From positions 744,001-808,000 of the forward strand of contig NZ_RIBP01000001.1 of assembly GCF_007273535.1 (NCBI RefSeq): 64,000 nt of DNA, given 5' to 3'. This stretch comes from Niallia circulans. Its GTDB lineage: Bacteria; Bacillota; Bacilli; Bacillales; Cytobacillaceae. The position numbers and the translations under genes were made by a program. Positions 33,629 through 44,089 of the stretch are shown here, piece after piece (position 1 is the stretch's first letter; the number at the start of each line of letters is the position of its first letter). The notes below the pieces were generated by a model. It was not told the origin of the DNA, did no database searches, and saw nothing but the letters and a program-made list of their open reading frames with translations.

Positions 33629-35551
33629 TCAACCTCCTGCTCTATTTTCAATGGTTTTCCTAAATATTCCTTTACCTTCAATTTCATAAGTTACCTTATA
33701 AGAATCTGGTCTTAATGAAGTCTCAACAAATACTGGCTTAATTTTTACAGAAACTTTTTTTGGTGGAATCTCTTTCAAAGCGTTTGCCCACTCAGTCTCC
33801 ATCTTGTACCACTCTCCTCCAGAGCGATTAATGTACTTATTCTGAGCAAGCAAATTATCAATATCTCCTGAACCACGAAACTGAGTTCCTATCAAGTGTC
33901 CACCATCATCATCAAACAACCTATCTTCTCGACCTACTGCCACTTGCATTGCTGTATTTCTTTTTCCTTTTCCCAGTATTAATTCTGCTGCGTTTACATC
34001 TACTATTCTACCAATTTCATCAGTTGTATATTTATAATTTTCCTCAGTTATATAGCGTACATTTGGAGCCAGTTCTTTCCTTCCATTCTTTCCTTTAATA
34101 ATATGCTTTCCAAAGTTTTCTCCTGTTACTTCGGTTATCTTTCTATAATTACTCGTACCCTTATCAACACTAACCTTCCCAGCATCAACCTTACCTTCAG
34201 CCTTCAAATATGTATTCAGGTTGCCTATCCCACCTGCGAAGGATACATTAGGACCAGTATTAATCTTTTGGCCAAAATCTTCTATAAATGATCTAGTAAT
34301 ATCCGCTCCTTGCTTACCAAACTGAACAGTTGAGTTGACTGCTTGACGGCCGAGTTTGCTTGCTTCTCTTGCCATACTCGGTACAAATGGTAGACCTGCA
34401 AAAACGCTCTGAGCTAAACTTGCTTGGCGCTGTTGCTCTGTGAGTTCGTTTCCGAGCATATCTTTGCCTGTCACGTATTCGGACAGACCGTTAGCGGAAA
34501 GCAGGCCATAAATCCCCATTTCGGTTTTCTCCAAAGCGGTGAAGGCATGGACATTTTTATAAGTGCTCATGGCCTGTTCGGCAGCGCTGATTCCTTTGGT
34601 AGCCGCATAGATGCCTTTTCCACCTTTGACTGCTCTGCCCGCCCAGCCGACTATTGGCAGGAATCCGGCAATGGCCCATCCAGCTGATGCTGCTCGCTGG
34701 ATTGCTGACATCTTTTCTCCTGTGACTGGATCGACGCCGTCGACTGCCCGTTTATAGTCATAATAGCCGGTAAATTCGCCGACGAAGCTTTTCACTCCAT
34801 CCCAGACCTTTTCAACTGCAGGAAGGTTCTCTAGTTCTCTAGCTTCCTGCTCTTCTTTTTTGTATGTAAGATAGCTTAAAGTGGCAGCTTCTGCTTCATC
34901 CATTTGCTTGTATATATCACTAGTGTGGTATGCATCTGCATCAAAATGAATGGGAGAAATGCTTTTGCCCTTGCTTGTTGCTGATAGTAAAGCTCCGAAC
35001 AACTGGATGACGTAGCTTTCCTCTCCCTCTGAAGACATATACTCGTCCTTCAGCTCTTTATCTGTTTCCTCAACAGCAGTGAGTGTTTTCGTCCGCATGC
35101 TATTCGCATTCATCATTAAGTCGTCGAATTGACTGCGAGAGTAGAGCTCAAGTGGAACTATATCATCAATATCCCGAAAGATATGCTCTAATGAACGCCT
35201 CTGCTCTGTAATCATCTCATCTGACTGACGCTCTTTCTGAGCCAAATCCTCCTCAAGAAAGGCTGTATCTACCTTTGTATCGCCGCCCAAATCTTTATCA
35301 TCGAGCTTACCGCTAACACCTTCAAAAAAGCTTATTTGCCTGTCAATCACCCGCTGCCATGCCTCAACAACCTCAATTTGCCCCAGATAGAAGCCTTTAA
35401 TTGCTTTAGCACCGTTTCCTTCAAAATCGTCTAAATCAACGATAGTCTGGAAATCTTGCTTAAGCTGCGAAAATTGTGTGCCTAGCTCTTTGTAGTGCTG
35501 CTCTCTTTCTTTCATTGTATCACGTAGACTAGCTGAATCTAATACTTTCAT
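33629..35551 (-). CDS. yeeF: LXG-domain polymorphic toxin with DNA/RNA nuclease C-terminus (YeeF-like)
   Basis: 640 aa. N-terminal LXG domain (residues 1-210, helical, export signal for the Yuk/ESX type VII secretion system), a pre-toxin region with hydrophobic stretch (DPVTGEKMSAIQRAASAGWA, FLPIVGWAGRAVKGGKG), and a C-terminal non-specific endonuclease (Endonuclea_NS_2 type) with DDGGHLIGTQFRGSGDIDN and QNKYINRSGGEWYKMETEW. Acts on competing cells by contact after secretion; self is protected by the adjacent YezG-like protein. RBS GAGAGG. The central pre-toxin stretch is less AT-rich than the C-terminal part, the usual mosaic sign of toxin-tip exchange. Confidence 0.9.
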   Translation of the reverse strand: MKVLDSASLRDTMKEREQHYKELGTQFSQLKQDFQTIVDLDDFEGNGAKAIKGFYLGQIEVVEAWQRVIDRQISFFEGVSGKLDDKDLGGDTKVDTAFLEEDLAQKERQSDEMITEQRRSLEHIFRDIDDIVPLELYSRSQFDDLMMNANSMRTKTLTAVEETDKELKDEYMSSEGEESYVIQLFGALLSATSKGKSISPIHFDADAYHTSDIYKQMDEAEAATLSYLTYKKEEQEARELENLPAVEKVWDGVKSFVGEFTGYYDYKRAVDGVDPVTGEKMSAIQRAASAGWAIAGFLPIVGWAGRAVKGGKGIYAATKGISAAEQAMSTYKNVHAFTALEKTEMGIYGLLSANGLSEYVTGKDMLGNELTEQQRQASLAQSVFAGLPFVPSMAREASKLGRQAVNSTVQFGKQGADITRSFIEDFGQKINTGPNVSFAGGIGNLNTYLKAEGKVDAGKVSVDKGTSNYRKITEVTGENFGKHIIKGKNGRKELAPNVRYITEENYKYTTDEIGRIVDVNAAELILGKGKRNTAMQVAVGREDRLFDDDGGHLIGTQFRGSGDIDNLLAQNKYINRSGGEWYKMETEWANALKEIPPKKVSVKIKPVFVETSLRPDSYKVTYEIEGKGIFRKTIENRAGG

Positions 35552-35966
35552 TGTTTCGCCTCTCTTTTACATGGATAATAAATAGTTTAGGCTTAAAACA
35601 GAACCACTATATGTCATATCCTTTTATTGTAAAATAGATATAAAGGCCTTGAAATAGGTAAAAGGTTGGGAATTATCCACTATGAAATTTATCTATATTT
35701 AAAGTCCAATATTAGAGAAATTCACCCTACTAATCAGTATAAAAGACCTAACCCTTCTCCATTTAATTTCGCAGACTTTATTAAAGAAAAATACAAACTG
35801 AGGGAAATATAGAGTAATAAGAAGAATGGTTTTGAATAAAAAAATATATTTCTAGGCACAAAAGGAATGCATACTTACTTATTGTTTTGTCTTTTTATAA
35901 GCTCATTCAAATGACACCCAAAACAAAAATACAAGGTCCTGCCTATACAGACTGGACCTCCCATTC
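35552..35966. other. intergenic stretch upstream of LXG toxin
   Basis: Contains the presumed promoter of the toxin operon and the 3' flank of the ABC importer. No gene or clear terminator found. Confidence 0.4.
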
Positions 35967-36710
35967 CTATTTCAGCATAGTAGCCTTCAAAAACTCCCGA
36001 GTTCTCTCCTCCTTAGGATGGTTGAAAAATTCCTCAGAAGTTCCGTGTTCAACAATTTTTCCATCGTGCATGTACACAATCTTATCCGCTACTTCCTTCG
36101 CGAATCCCATTTCATGTGTTACTACGACCATTGTCATTCCTTCTTCTGCTAGGTCTTTCATGGTTGTTAGAACCTCTCCAACAAGCTCGGGGTCGAGTGC
36201 GGATGTTGGTTCATCAAAGAGCATGATGTCTGGTTCCATTGCGAGTGCTCTGGCAATCGCCACCCGTTGCTTTTGTCCTCCTGATAGTTTGCTTGGGTAG
36301 ACATCTGCCTTGTCCTCTAAATCTACTTTATTCAGTAATTGTTTTGCTTTGAGGATAGCTTTCTTTTTATCAACACCCTTGACCATGATAGGTGCTTCGA
36401 TTATATTTTCCAAAACTGTTTTGTGTGGGAATAGGTTGAAATTTTGAAACACCATGCCTACCTTTTCCCTTATCTTATTGAGGTTATCGGTATTTGGATT
36501 GACCTCTTTTCCTTCTATTATAATACTGCCGTTATCCTTCTTTTCTAAAAAGTTCAAACAGCGCAGGAGTGTACTTTTTCCTGAACCACTCGATCCTATT
36601 AGACAAACCACATCGCTTTCAAGGACTGTCATATCGATATTTTTTAAGACATGTAAGTCTCCAAATGATTTATTCAATTGAGTTATTCTGATCATTTCCT
36701 TCTTGTCCAA
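35967..36710 (-). CDS. polar amino-acid ABC importer, ATP-binding protein
   Basis: 247 aa. Walker [10 protein letters not shown], signature LSGGQKQR, Walker [15 protein letters not shown] and H-loop VTHEMGFA, the GlnQ/HisP pattern. Start TTG 36710 lies 8 nt after AGGAG; GTG 36719 is too close and ATG 36695 lacks spacing. Last gene of the binding-protein/permease/ATPase operon. Confidence 0.87.
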   Translation of the reverse strand: MDKKEMIRITQLNKSFGDLHVLKNIDMTVLESDVVCLIGSSGSGKSTLLRCLNFLEKKDNGSIIIEGKEVNPNTDNLNKIREKVGMVFQNFNLFPHKTVLENIIEAPIMVKGVDKKKAILKAKQLLNKVDLEDKADVYPSKLSGGQKQRVAIARALAMEPDIMLFDEPTSALDPELVGEVLTTMKDLAEEGMTMVVVTHEMGFAKEVADKIVYMHDGKIVEHGTSEEFFNHPKEERTREFLKATMLK

Positions 36711-36721
36711 TGTCTTCACTC

Positions 36722-37387
36722 CTATCTGTCACTTGCTGCTAGTTTTGATTCGATTCTGTTCACTATAAATGTCATCAGCGCTACTAGAATTAAATAGTAG
36801 ACTGCGACAATTAGTAAATAGGTCATTTCGTCAAAATTATTGGAACCTAGGGTTGTCGCGACATTGAACAGCTCATTCATGGAGATAAATGCAGCTAATG
36901 AAGAATCCTTTAAGCTTATAATAAATTGATTGCCTAAAGGCGGCAGCGCTCGGCGAAATGCCTGTGGCAGAATAATCCTTCTTAATGTCAGTGTTTTTGT
37001 CATTCCTAAAGAGCGTCCTGCTTCCAGCTGACCTTTGTCAACACCTTGGATTGCTCCCCTTAAAATTTCGGAAATATAGGCTCCGTTATGTAATGCTAGG
37101 GCAATGGAAGCCGCCCAAAAATCTGGTAGCAGGAATATGCCGCTAATTCCGAAGTAAAGAATAAATATTTGAACAATCAGCGGTGTACCACGAACTAAAT
37201 AGACATATGCATCTGAAATAACTTCTAATACTTTTATTTTAGAGATTTTTAATAAAGCAAAGACTAGTCCGATGACGATTCCCAGTAAAATAGAAACAGC
37301 CGTCAGCTCTAATGTTAAAAGCATTGCTTTTATAAATACACCCTTTGTTTCCGTTAGTATGCTAAAAAAATGCGAAAAACTTGGCAA
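36722..37387 (-). CDS. polar amino-acid ABC importer, permease
   Basis: 221 aa, HisM/GlnP-type permease with about five membrane helices and the EAA loop [23 protein letters not shown] start at 37387 with AAAGGAAG upstream. Forms a complex with the neighbouring ATPase and binding protein; the substrate is probably a polar amino acid. Confidence 0.87.
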   Translation of the reverse strand: MPSFSHFFSILTETKGVFIKAMLLTLELTAVSILLGIVIGLVFALLKISKIKVLEVISDAYVYLVRGTPLIVQIFILYFGISGIFLLPDFWAASIALALHNGAYISEILRGAIQGVDKGQLEAGRSLGMTKTLTLRRIILPQAFRRALPPLGNQFIISLKDSSLAAFISMNELFNVATTLGSNNFDEMTYLLIVAVYYLILVALMTFIVNRIESKLAASDR

Positions 37388-37415
37388 GGTTATACTTCCT
37401 TTCTATCATGTTGAT

Positions 37416-38198
37416 TTATTCTGGTTTTTTGGTAATGTCCTCACCAAAATATTTAAGACTAATCTTCGTTAATGTCCCATCCTTGCGGAGTTCGTCCAAA
37501 GCTTCGTTTATTTTCTTCAATAGCTTTGGATTATCCTGTGGCAGCACAATCGCTTGTTCACTGCGACTAATTAACTCCTGTGCTTTAATTTTAAAGCCTT
37601 CCTTTGCAGCACTTTTTCCTGTAACAAAATCGGTGATTACCGCATCATGACGGCCGCTGCTTAATGCTTGTAGTGCCGTAATATCGCTGTCATACGTTTT
37701 TATATTGTCTGTATACTTGGAAGCTGTATCGGCATATGTCGAGCCTTTTGCGACAGCTACTTCCTTGCCCTCTAAATCCTTGACAGTTTTAATTTTGCTA
37801 TCTGGTCTCGTAAATATTTGCGGTCCAGAATAATAGTACGGGGTAGAAAAGGACACATATTTACTGCGCTGCGGATTTATTGTATGACTAGCAACAGCTG
37901 CATCGGCACGGCCTGTTTTTACTCCTTCTACAATCCCTTTGAATTTAATACGCTTTTGGACCGGCTCAAGCCCCATTTCTTTTGCGAGCGCTTCACCAAC
38001 CTCAATATCAAAGCCAGACATGGTGAGATCATCATTTATATAACTAAATGGCTTGAACTCACCAGAAGCAGCAAAAACAAATTGATTTTTATGTATCAGT
38101 TCAGATCCGTCAGCAAGCTTCTCCTTCTCGGTACAAGCAGATAAAAAGCAAACCACGATTAAACTGAAAACCAATATTAATTTTTTATTCCATAACAT
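37416..38198 (-). CDS. amino-acid ABC importer, substrate-binding lipoprotein
   Basis: 260 aa, family 3 solute-binding protein. Signal peptide and lipobox LSACTEKE; SBP_bac_3 landmarks FKPFSYINDDLTMSGFDIEV, GRADAAVASHTINPQRSKYV and LSSGRHDAVITDFVTG. First gene of the operon; a bidirectional terminator lies upstream at 38287. Substrate not determined by sequence. Confidence 0.87.
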   Translation of the reverse strand: MLWNKKLILVFSLIVVCFLSACTEKEKLADGSELIHKNQFVFAASGEFKPFSYINDDLTMSGFDIEVGEALAKEMGLEPVQKRIKFKGIVEGVKTGRADAAVASHTINPQRSKYVSFSTPYYYSGPQIFTRPDSKIKTVKDLEGKEVAVAKGSTYADTASKYTDNIKTYDSDITALQALSSGRHDAVITDFVTGKSAAKEGFKIKAQELISRSEQAIVLPQDNPKLLKKINEALDELRKDGTLTKISLKYFGEDITKKPE

Positions 38199-38286
38199 GT
38201 GGCTATCAACCCTTTTCCTCTCATTTATTTCTTAATAACTAGCTAAATCACTTACTTATGGAAATATATACCCTATATATTTTCGC

Positions 38287-38338
38287 CAAAACAAAAAGTG
38301 TCAGGCACCTTTAATGGTATCTGACACTTTTTGTTTTG
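38287..38338. terminator. 18-bp perfect inverted repeat, bidirectional terminator type
   Basis: CAAAACAAAAAGTGTCAG (38287-38304) pairs exactly with 38321-38338; inner CACC/GGT adds to the stem. The AAAAAGTGTCAGGCACC core is a repeat common in Bacillus intergenic regions. It follows the metallophosphoesterase operon end (minus) and precedes the importer promoter. Confidence 0.65.
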
Positions 38339-38570
38339 TATTGGAGTGTCCAAATTAAACTGAACAACATTTATAAGGTCTGTCTCTAGCATTAGTATCT
38401 AAGTGTTTCATGGATTAACGCAATGCATATGGTTATGAAACTTGATTTCTATTTGTTCTTGAACTTCTCTTTTAGAAGTCTGTTTTGGTTATTGCTTTAC
38501 AATCGACGTTACCATATATTCATACTCGCCGTGAATAAATGGGTAAAATAAATTTATCAAAGCGATTATG

Positions 38571-39503
38571 CTACTTCGCCTTCAAAGTGATTAACCCTAT
38601 GCTTGGTGTATTAAACACGCGAAATTTCGCAAATAATGGTCCACTTACACCTAATCCGTTATTTACATATTGAGTGTGGTTTTCAATAGTATGGACACCT
38701 GTTACGTTCACTTCACCTGGAAATAGGCCAAAATTAGGGGCATACAGCGGGCCAAGAATCGGCAGTCTAAATTGGCCTCCAAGTGTATGTCCATTAAGAC
38801 TAACATCCCAATGTCTCCATTCCTTTCCTGTATCATTTAATGCTGTTGTCCGATAATCATGAAGATCTGGATTTTCGCTATCAATTTCAGTTGGGCGGTG
38901 GGATATTTCAATCGTAAATGGGTCTTGCTGCTCCTTGTATTGAGCTTCAAACTCTTCCTTTTCCTGAATTAATTGACTTGAAATTTCACTTCCGCCTACT
39001 TCATTCAAGCCTACATAAGGGTTTGTTTTTAACCAAATTGATTCATTGCCCTTCTTAATCTCCATCCCTGGATATAATGGCTTAACATTATATTTTGTAA
39101 ACAAATCATAAAAACGATTGCCTTTTTTCAATGCGGCAGTACTGTTATCTGCATCCTTATCACCTAAAATATAATACATTTCTTTATTTTTCGGCATTCC
39201 CTTTAATAGATTTTCGAGAGGCTGTAAATCCTCTTGCTCTTCAGATATGTAGTCCCCTGTAAAAACTACTAAATCATACTGCTGTTTTTTGATTAAGTTT
39301 ACTAATATCTTTTGCTTGCTGCCGAATTCTTTTCCTTGCAAATCGGAAATCTGTAGAATTTTATAATTATCAAATGCTGCTGGTAAACGATTATGAGTAA
39401 GTGTCACCTTATCAACTGTTACATGTGAATTGCTCCAGATTGTCCCGAGAATAAATATTATAAGTGCACCAATAATGATCCAAACAAGGTTTATCCTTTT
39501 CAT
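38571..39503 (-). CDS. membrane-anchored metallophosphoesterase-family protein with degenerate metal site
   Basis: 310 aa, calcineurin-like fold of the YkuE/YkoQ group; residues 6-23 form a membrane anchor. The five family motifs are in the right order but altered: D54-L-Q (normally D-x-H), G83-D84, G114-D-K-D (normally G-N-H-D), H202, and G-H-T-L 238-241 (normally G-H-x-H). At least three metal ligands are changed, so it may be catalytically dead or unusual. ATG 39503, RBS GGAGA, 12 bp after the BceB-like gene: last gene of the transporter operon. Confidence 0.82.
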   Translation of the reverse strand: MKRINLVWIIIGALIIFILGTIWSNSHVTVDKVTLTHNRLPAAFDNYKILQISDLQGKEFGSKQKILVNLIKKQQYDLVVFTGDYISEEQEDLQPLENLLKGMPKNKEMYYILGDKDADNSTAALKKGNRFYDLFTKYNVKPLYPGMEIKKGNESIWLKTNPYVGLNEVGGSEISSQLIQEKEEFEAQYKEQQDPFTIEISHRPTEIDSENPDLHDYRTTALNDTGKEWRHWDVSLNGHTLGGQFRLPILGPLYAPNFGLFPGEVNVTGVHTIENHTQYVNNGLGVSGPLFAKFRVFNTPSIGLITLKAK

Positions 39504-39515
39504 TTACATTCTCCT

Positions 39516-41435
39516 TTAATACTTCACGATTTTTTTATAATTTTTTTCTGTAAATATATAAGTCACACCGTAAATAACAGTGAAAATGATGGCTGCAAAA
39601 ATCCCGCTGCCTGCCACTACAATCCAATTATCCAATGCAGCGATTCCAATGATTTTTGTTACGAGTGGCAAGCCTGCTCCTAAATGCACAAGCGCGATTG
39701 TGAGCGGAGCAAAAAACATGATCAGCGTTTGTTTTTTTATTGTTTGGAGAATTTCTTTATCACTCATTCCAACTTTTTTCATAATGGCAAACCGATTCCG
39801 ATCATCAAAGCCTTCAGAAATCTGCTTATAGAAAATCATAAGAGCTGTCTCCACAAATAAAACGACACTAATAAAAATCCCTAAAAACAACAGCCCGCCA
39901 AAACGCACTAACAGAGATTCCTTGTAAATCGACTTTGCTTCGACATCCACATTGCCAATTGCTTGCGCTTTTTCTGCAACTGCATGGGAAAAATCATGGA
40001 CCGCATCCGTATCACCCTGCACATTAAAGTCTTGATACATGGTCAATGAGTTTTCTAAATCTAATTTTTGAGCGAATTCACCAGATAACGGAGCGATGAC
40101 ATACATCCAATTTGCATCAGTATTGTCTGCAAGGGAGGTATCGATTGGCAGATCATCTACCATACCTTTCACTTGGAATGAATTATTGTCTAAGCGGATG
40201 CTTTGTAATGCTGCACTTTCTTTATCCTTTAGAAGCATGACTTCATCTGAAGCTAACGATATATTTTTGTTTGTTAGTTTATTAAAGTCCTCTAATGGCA
40301 GTATAAGGAAGAAGTCATCCTTTCCATCTCCAGTTAAATCTGCGGCAAATTGTCCGCCCTGGTAGGATGCTGCTGATGTAATTTCAACATCGTAACGGGC
40401 TTTAGTCTTGTTAATAAATGCTTGCAGCTGTTGCTGCTCAGAGGCGTTTTCTGCTGGATTTGTAATAGACACATCAAACTGAAAGCTATTGTTAAGCATC
40501 GTATTAACACCTAAATATAAGGAAATCGTTGTGGTCAATACAATCAAGGTTGCTGTACTTAATACAGCAATATTGGATAAACCGACAGCATTTTGCTTCA
40601 TGCGGTAAAGCATTGTTGAAATGAGCGTAAAATTACTTTTGTTATAATAAATGCTATCCTTTTTGCGCAGAATTTTAAGGAGAACAATACTTACGGCTAT
40701 AAAAAGCAAGTATGTCGCAGCAACAACAAATACAATCGCTGTAATAATTTCAGCTAAATCTAATTTGGGATCTTTCACAGAAAAAGATAATAGATAGCCG
40801 GCTATTAACAGGATGCTGCCAAGCATCGCTAGAAAAAGCTTCGCCTTCGGTTCCCGCTCACCAATTTGTGCACCCTTCATAAGTTCAATTACACGAACAG
40901 AGTGAATTTGTTTTAAGTTAAAGACATGGATAATCATAAAGACTATCATGAATGTAACCACCGTTTTAATAATTGCCGATAGTGAAATGATGTTAACGGT
41001 TAACGGTACCTTCATCATGGCAGACATCATTATGCCGACAACCTGATTGAATACTAGACCAATTGCAATACCGACAAGCATGGAGAAGAATGCCAACAGC
41101 GAGCTCTCTAGTATTAGTAATTTTCTAATATGCTTTTTCTCCAAGCCTAACAAATTGTAAAGACCAATTTCCTTCTTGCGTTTCTTAAAAATAAAGGTGT
41201 TGGCATACAGTAAAAAGAACAGAGATAATACTGTAAACAATATGCTGCCAAACTTCATCACATCGATTGTAAAGTTCCCACCTGAAATAGTTTTAAGAGC
41301 ATGATCATTCACCAGGCTGTTAATCGTATAAAACAGCGCGATAACAACAACACAAGTAAAAAGGTATGGGAGAAACATTAAGCTATTATTTTTGATATTT
41401 GTTACTGCTAGCTTTACATACAGTTTTTTATTCAT
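39516..41435 (-). CDS. BceB-type ABC transporter permease (FtsX-like)
   Basis: 639 aa, ten predicted membrane helices with the large extracellular domain (residues about 310-510) between helices 7 and 8 that defines BceB-type antimicrobial-peptide detoxification permeases. Start ATG 41435 overlaps the ATPase stop by 4 bp. Together with the ATPase and the nearby sensor/regulator pair it probably protects against cell-wall-acting peptides. Lantibiotic self-resistance for the upstream cluster is conceivable but 20 kb apart. Confidence 0.87.
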   Translation of the reverse strand: MNKKLYVKLAVTNIKNNSLMFLPYLFTCVVVIALFYTINSLVNDHALKTISGGNFTIDVMKFGSILFTVLSLFFLLYANTFIFKKRKKEIGLYNLLGLEKKHIRKLLILESSLLAFFSMLVGIAIGLVFNQVVGIMMSAMMKVPLTVNIISLSAIIKTVVTFMIVFMIIHVFNLKQIHSVRVIELMKGAQIGEREPKAKLFLAMLGSILLIAGYLLSFSVKDPKLDLAEIITAIVFVVAATYLLFIAVSIVLLKILRKKDSIYYNKSNFTLISTMLYRMKQNAVGLSNIAVLSTATLIVLTTTISLYLGVNTMLNNSFQFDVSITNPAENASEQQQLQAFINKTKARYDVEITSAASYQGGQFAADLTGDGKDDFFLILPLEDFNKLTNKNISLASDEVMLLKDKESAALQSIRLDNNSFQVKGMVDDLPIDTSLADNTDANWMYVIAPLSGEFAQKLDLENSLTMYQDFNVQGDTDAVHDFSHAVAEKAQAIGNVDVEAKSIYKESLLVRFGGLLFLGIFISVVLFVETALMIFYKQISEGFDDRNRFAIMKKVGMSDKEILQTIKKQTLIMFFAPLTIALVHLGAGLPLVTKIIGIAALDNWIVVAGSGIFAAIIFTVIYGVTYIFTEKNYKKIVKY

Positions 41436-42193
41436 ACAGTGCTCCTTTTCGCAACCGCTGCTGACTGCATCTCAAAAATCTGTTGAGTAATATCCTCATC
41501 CATATTGGTTTTATGAATCTCGCTGTTGATTTTTCCATCTTTTATAAACAGCACACGGCCTGCTTTACTCGCTGCATGCACACTATGCGTGACCATAATA
41601 ATGGTCTGGCCGGCTCTGTGAAGCTTTGCAAATAAATCTAACAGCTCCTGTGCTGAACGTGAATCGAGTGCGCCAGTCGGTTCATCTGCTAAAATTAGGC
41701 TTGGTGCGGTGATTAAAGCCCTCGCAACAGCGGCTCGCTGCTGCTGGCCACCTGATACTTCGTACGGATATTTCTCTAAAATATGCTCAATTCCCAATAT
41801 GCCGGCTAACCCCTTAAGCTTTGCATTCATCTCTTTTAAGGACACATCAGCAAGTACTAGCGGCAAAAAGATATTATCCTTTAAACTGAATTGATCTAAT
41901 AAATTAAAATCCTGAAACACAAATCCTAAATGCTTGCGCCGAAATGCAGCCAATTGATCATTTTCGATATTTTGGTAGTTCACGCCCTCAAGCTTCACTT
42001 CCCCTTCTGTAACATCATCTAAGGAAGCTAAAATATTTAAGAGTGTTGATTTCCCAGAGCCTGATTCTCCCATAATCGCAATATATTCCCCTTTATTTAC
42101 CGTGAAGCTTATATCAACCAATGCCTCGACACTTGCAGATCTGCGAGATTGGTATACCTTTTTTACGTTTTGAACCTTTAATATTTCCATCAT
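41432..42193 (-). CDS. BceA-type ABC transporter ATP-binding protein
   Basis: 253 aa ATPase with GESGSGKST, YEVSGGQQQRAAVARAL, LILADEPTGALDS and VTHSVHAAS. Close to BceA/LolD-type ATPases. RBS GGAGGG; ends in a 4-bp overlap with the permease gene. A hairpin terminator separates it from the sensor kinase gene, so it has its own promoter or depends on read-through. Confidence 0.88.
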   Translation of the reverse strand: MMEILKVQNVKKVYQSRRSASVEALVDISFTVNKGEYIAIMGESGSGKSTLLNILASLDDVTEGEVKLEGVNYQNIENDQLAAFRRKHLGFVFQDFNLLDQFSLKDNIFLPLVLADVSLKEMNAKLKGLAGILGIEHILEKYPYEVSGGQQQRAAVARALITAPSLILADEPTGALDSRSAQELLDLFAKLHRAGQTIIMVTHSVHAASKAGRVLFIKDGKINSEIHKTNMDEDITQQIFEMQSAAVAKRSTV

Positions 42194-42211
42194 TATCCCT
42201 CCAAAATAAAA

Positions 42212-42258
42212 AAACCTTTGCTCTTTAGTACATTAATCATACTGAAAACAAAGGCTTT
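42212..42258 (-). terminator. terminator between sensor kinase and BceA-like gene
   Basis: AAAGCCTTTG and CAAAGGTTT (minus strand) enclose a 28-nt loop, followed by TTTTTATTTT. The loop contains AT-rich sequence that may hold the transporter promoter, so it could serve as both. Confidence 0.55.
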
Positions 42259-42318
42259 CTTTATTTGGGTTATATAACAATTTTCTGCTTTTTTTCTGCG
42301 TAAAATCTTACGAAATTC

Positions 42319-43401
42319 TTACGATAATGGCAGACTTACTGTAAAACTAATATTTTGCCCAGCTGATTCTGCTGAAATTGTGCCGTGATGCTGTTCGATA
42401 ATTTGCTTCGCAATAGCAAGCCCTATTCCAGCTCCGCCATTTCGAGTCGATCTTGAGTCATCTAACCGATAAAATTGCTCAAAAATACGGTCCAGCTTTT
42501 CACGTTCAATTGGATAGCCCTTATTACTGAATTGAATCACTGCATTATCTTCCTCGTGCTTAACGGAAATAACAATTTCACTGTTTTCCAAGCTATAATG
42601 CACGGCATTGCTAACAAGATTGTCAAACACTCTCTGGATTTTCTCCGCATCACAAACAATCTCCATATTTTTACTGCCTTCAAGCCGATAGGTTAAGTTC
42701 TTAGCTGTTAGTACCGGCTGAAACTCAAACATCAGCTGCTCGAGCATGAAGGACACATTCACTTTGCTATAATTTAACGGTATCGTCGATAAATTAAAAC
42801 GGGTTATCTCAAAAAACTCATTAATTAGATCGTCTAAGCGTTCTGCATTATTCATCGTAACATGGATAAACCTTTGATACATCTCATCTGAAATATTCTT
42901 TTCATCCCTCAGCAGCGTCAAATAACCAATTATAGAGGAGATTGGTGTTTTTAAGTCATGTGCAAGATAAACAATTAAATCATTCTTTCGCTGCTCAGCT
43001 TCCTTTGCCACACGCTCTTTTTCCTTCAACTCGAAACGCATTCTTTCCAAACCTGCTTCCGCATCCCTTAAAATGGGCGGAAGCTGTAATTCTTTTTTAT
43101 CCTCGAGTGTGATTGCTTCTAAATTCGCTGACAAGACAGCCAAATACCTTATCAACTGTCTGCGTTGAATCAATAAAATGATAAATACACAAGCAGCAAA
43201 TAAACTTGGTGCAAATACCAATAAACGGTTACTTAACCAGTTAATCGTATCTCCCAATGAACCAGCTAGCCCTTGTGCATCGTTTAAACTAACTAGAATA
43301 AAAGACAAAAGAAAAATAATAACAAAACAAGAAAGGGTCATGATAATAAAGCGTACTGCTAGGTAATTGGAAATTTTCGCAACGTTTGCTTTCTTATTCA
43401 A
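42319..43401 (-). CDS. VanS/BceS-like sensor histidine kinase
   Basis: About 360 aa. Two membrane helices (about residues 20-45 and 70-90) enclose a short extracellular loop; HisKA with VYLAHDLKTPISSIIGYL, N-box DNLVSNAVHYS, G-box GGAGIGLAIAKQI. The linker and kinase sequence match VanS-type kinases more than the very short-loop BceS. Start taken as TTG 43401 (RBS GGAGTGGG at 8 nt), which overlaps the regulator stop by 8 bp; ATG 43434 lacks an RBS and would overlap by 41 bp. Confidence 0.85.
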   Translation of the reverse strand: MNKKANVAKISNYLAVRFIIMTLSCFVIIFLLSFILVSLNDAQGLAGSLGDTINWLSNRLLVFAPSLFAACVFIILLIQRRQLIRYLAVLSANLEAITLEDKKELQLPPILRDAEAGLERMRFELKEKERVAKEAEQRKNDLIVYLAHDLKTPISSIIGYLTLLRDEKNISDEMYQRFIHVTMNNAERLDDLINEFFEITRFNLSTIPLNYSKVNVSFMLEQLMFEFQPVLTAKNLTYRLEGSKNMEIVCDAEKIQRVFDNLVSNAVHYSLENSEIVISVKHEEDNAVIQFSNKGYPIEREKLDRIFEQFYRLDDSRSTRNGGAGIGLAIAKQIIEQHHGTISAESAGQNISFTVSLPLS

Positions 43402-44089
43402 CTTTATATCCCACTCCCCAAACTGTTTTAACATATTTCGGCTTTTTTACAGGTTCCTTCAGCTTCTCACGCAGCCTGGCAATATGAGCCATAACCGTAT
43501 TGTTATTTTCTATAAACTTCTCTCCCCAAACCTTCTCAAAAAGCTCCTCAGAGGAGATAACCTTCCCCTGATTTTCGGATAAGCACCATAAAATAGAAAA
43601 CTCTATTGGAGTTAACTCGATAGGCTCACCAAATAAGGAACAGGTATGTGTAGCTTTATTAATTTTCAAGCCTCTAATATCATATTCATCCACTTCTTTA
43701 ACACTAACTGCCTTTTCATTATATCGCTTATACCTCCGCAATTGAGTTTTGACTCTTGCCACTACCTCAAGTGGGTTAAAGGGCTTCGTCATATAATCAT
43801 CTGCGCCAATTGTCAGTCCTGTTATTTTATCAATATCCTCGATTTTAGCTGTTAACATAATAATCGGATAAAAATAGTGCTCGCGGATTTTTTTACATAG
43901 CTCAAACCCGTTTAATCCTGGCACCATAACATCCAATATTGCTAAATCATATTCCGTTTTCTCGATACTCTCTAATGCATCCTGTCCATTATTATAGGTG
44001 TCAACAACATAGCCTTGATCACTCAGGTAAATTTCCAATAAGTTAGAAATATCCTCTTCATCTTCAACAAGCAATATTTTTTGATTCAC
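43394..44089 (-). CDS. VanR-like OmpR-family response regulator
   Basis: 231 aa. Receiver with VEDEEDI, phospho-Asp in LAILDVMVPG, and MTKPFNPLE; C-terminal winged helix (LTPIEFSILWCLSENQGKVI, VMAHIARLREKL, KTVWGVGYKVE). GTG start 44089 after GGGGAT. First gene of the regulator-kinase pair that presumably controls the BceAB-like transporter. Confidence 0.88.
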   Translation of the reverse strand: MNQKILLVEDEEDISNLLEIYLSDQGYVVDTYNNGQDALESIEKTEYDLAILDVMVPGLNGFELCKKIREHYFYPIIMLTAKIEDIDKITGLTIGADDYMTKPFNPLEVVARVKTQLRRYKRYNEKAVSVKEVDEYDIRGLKINKATHTCSLFGEPIELTPIEFSILWCLSENQGKVISSEELFEKVWGEKFIENNNTVMAHIARLREKLKEPVKKPKYVKTVWGVGYKVE

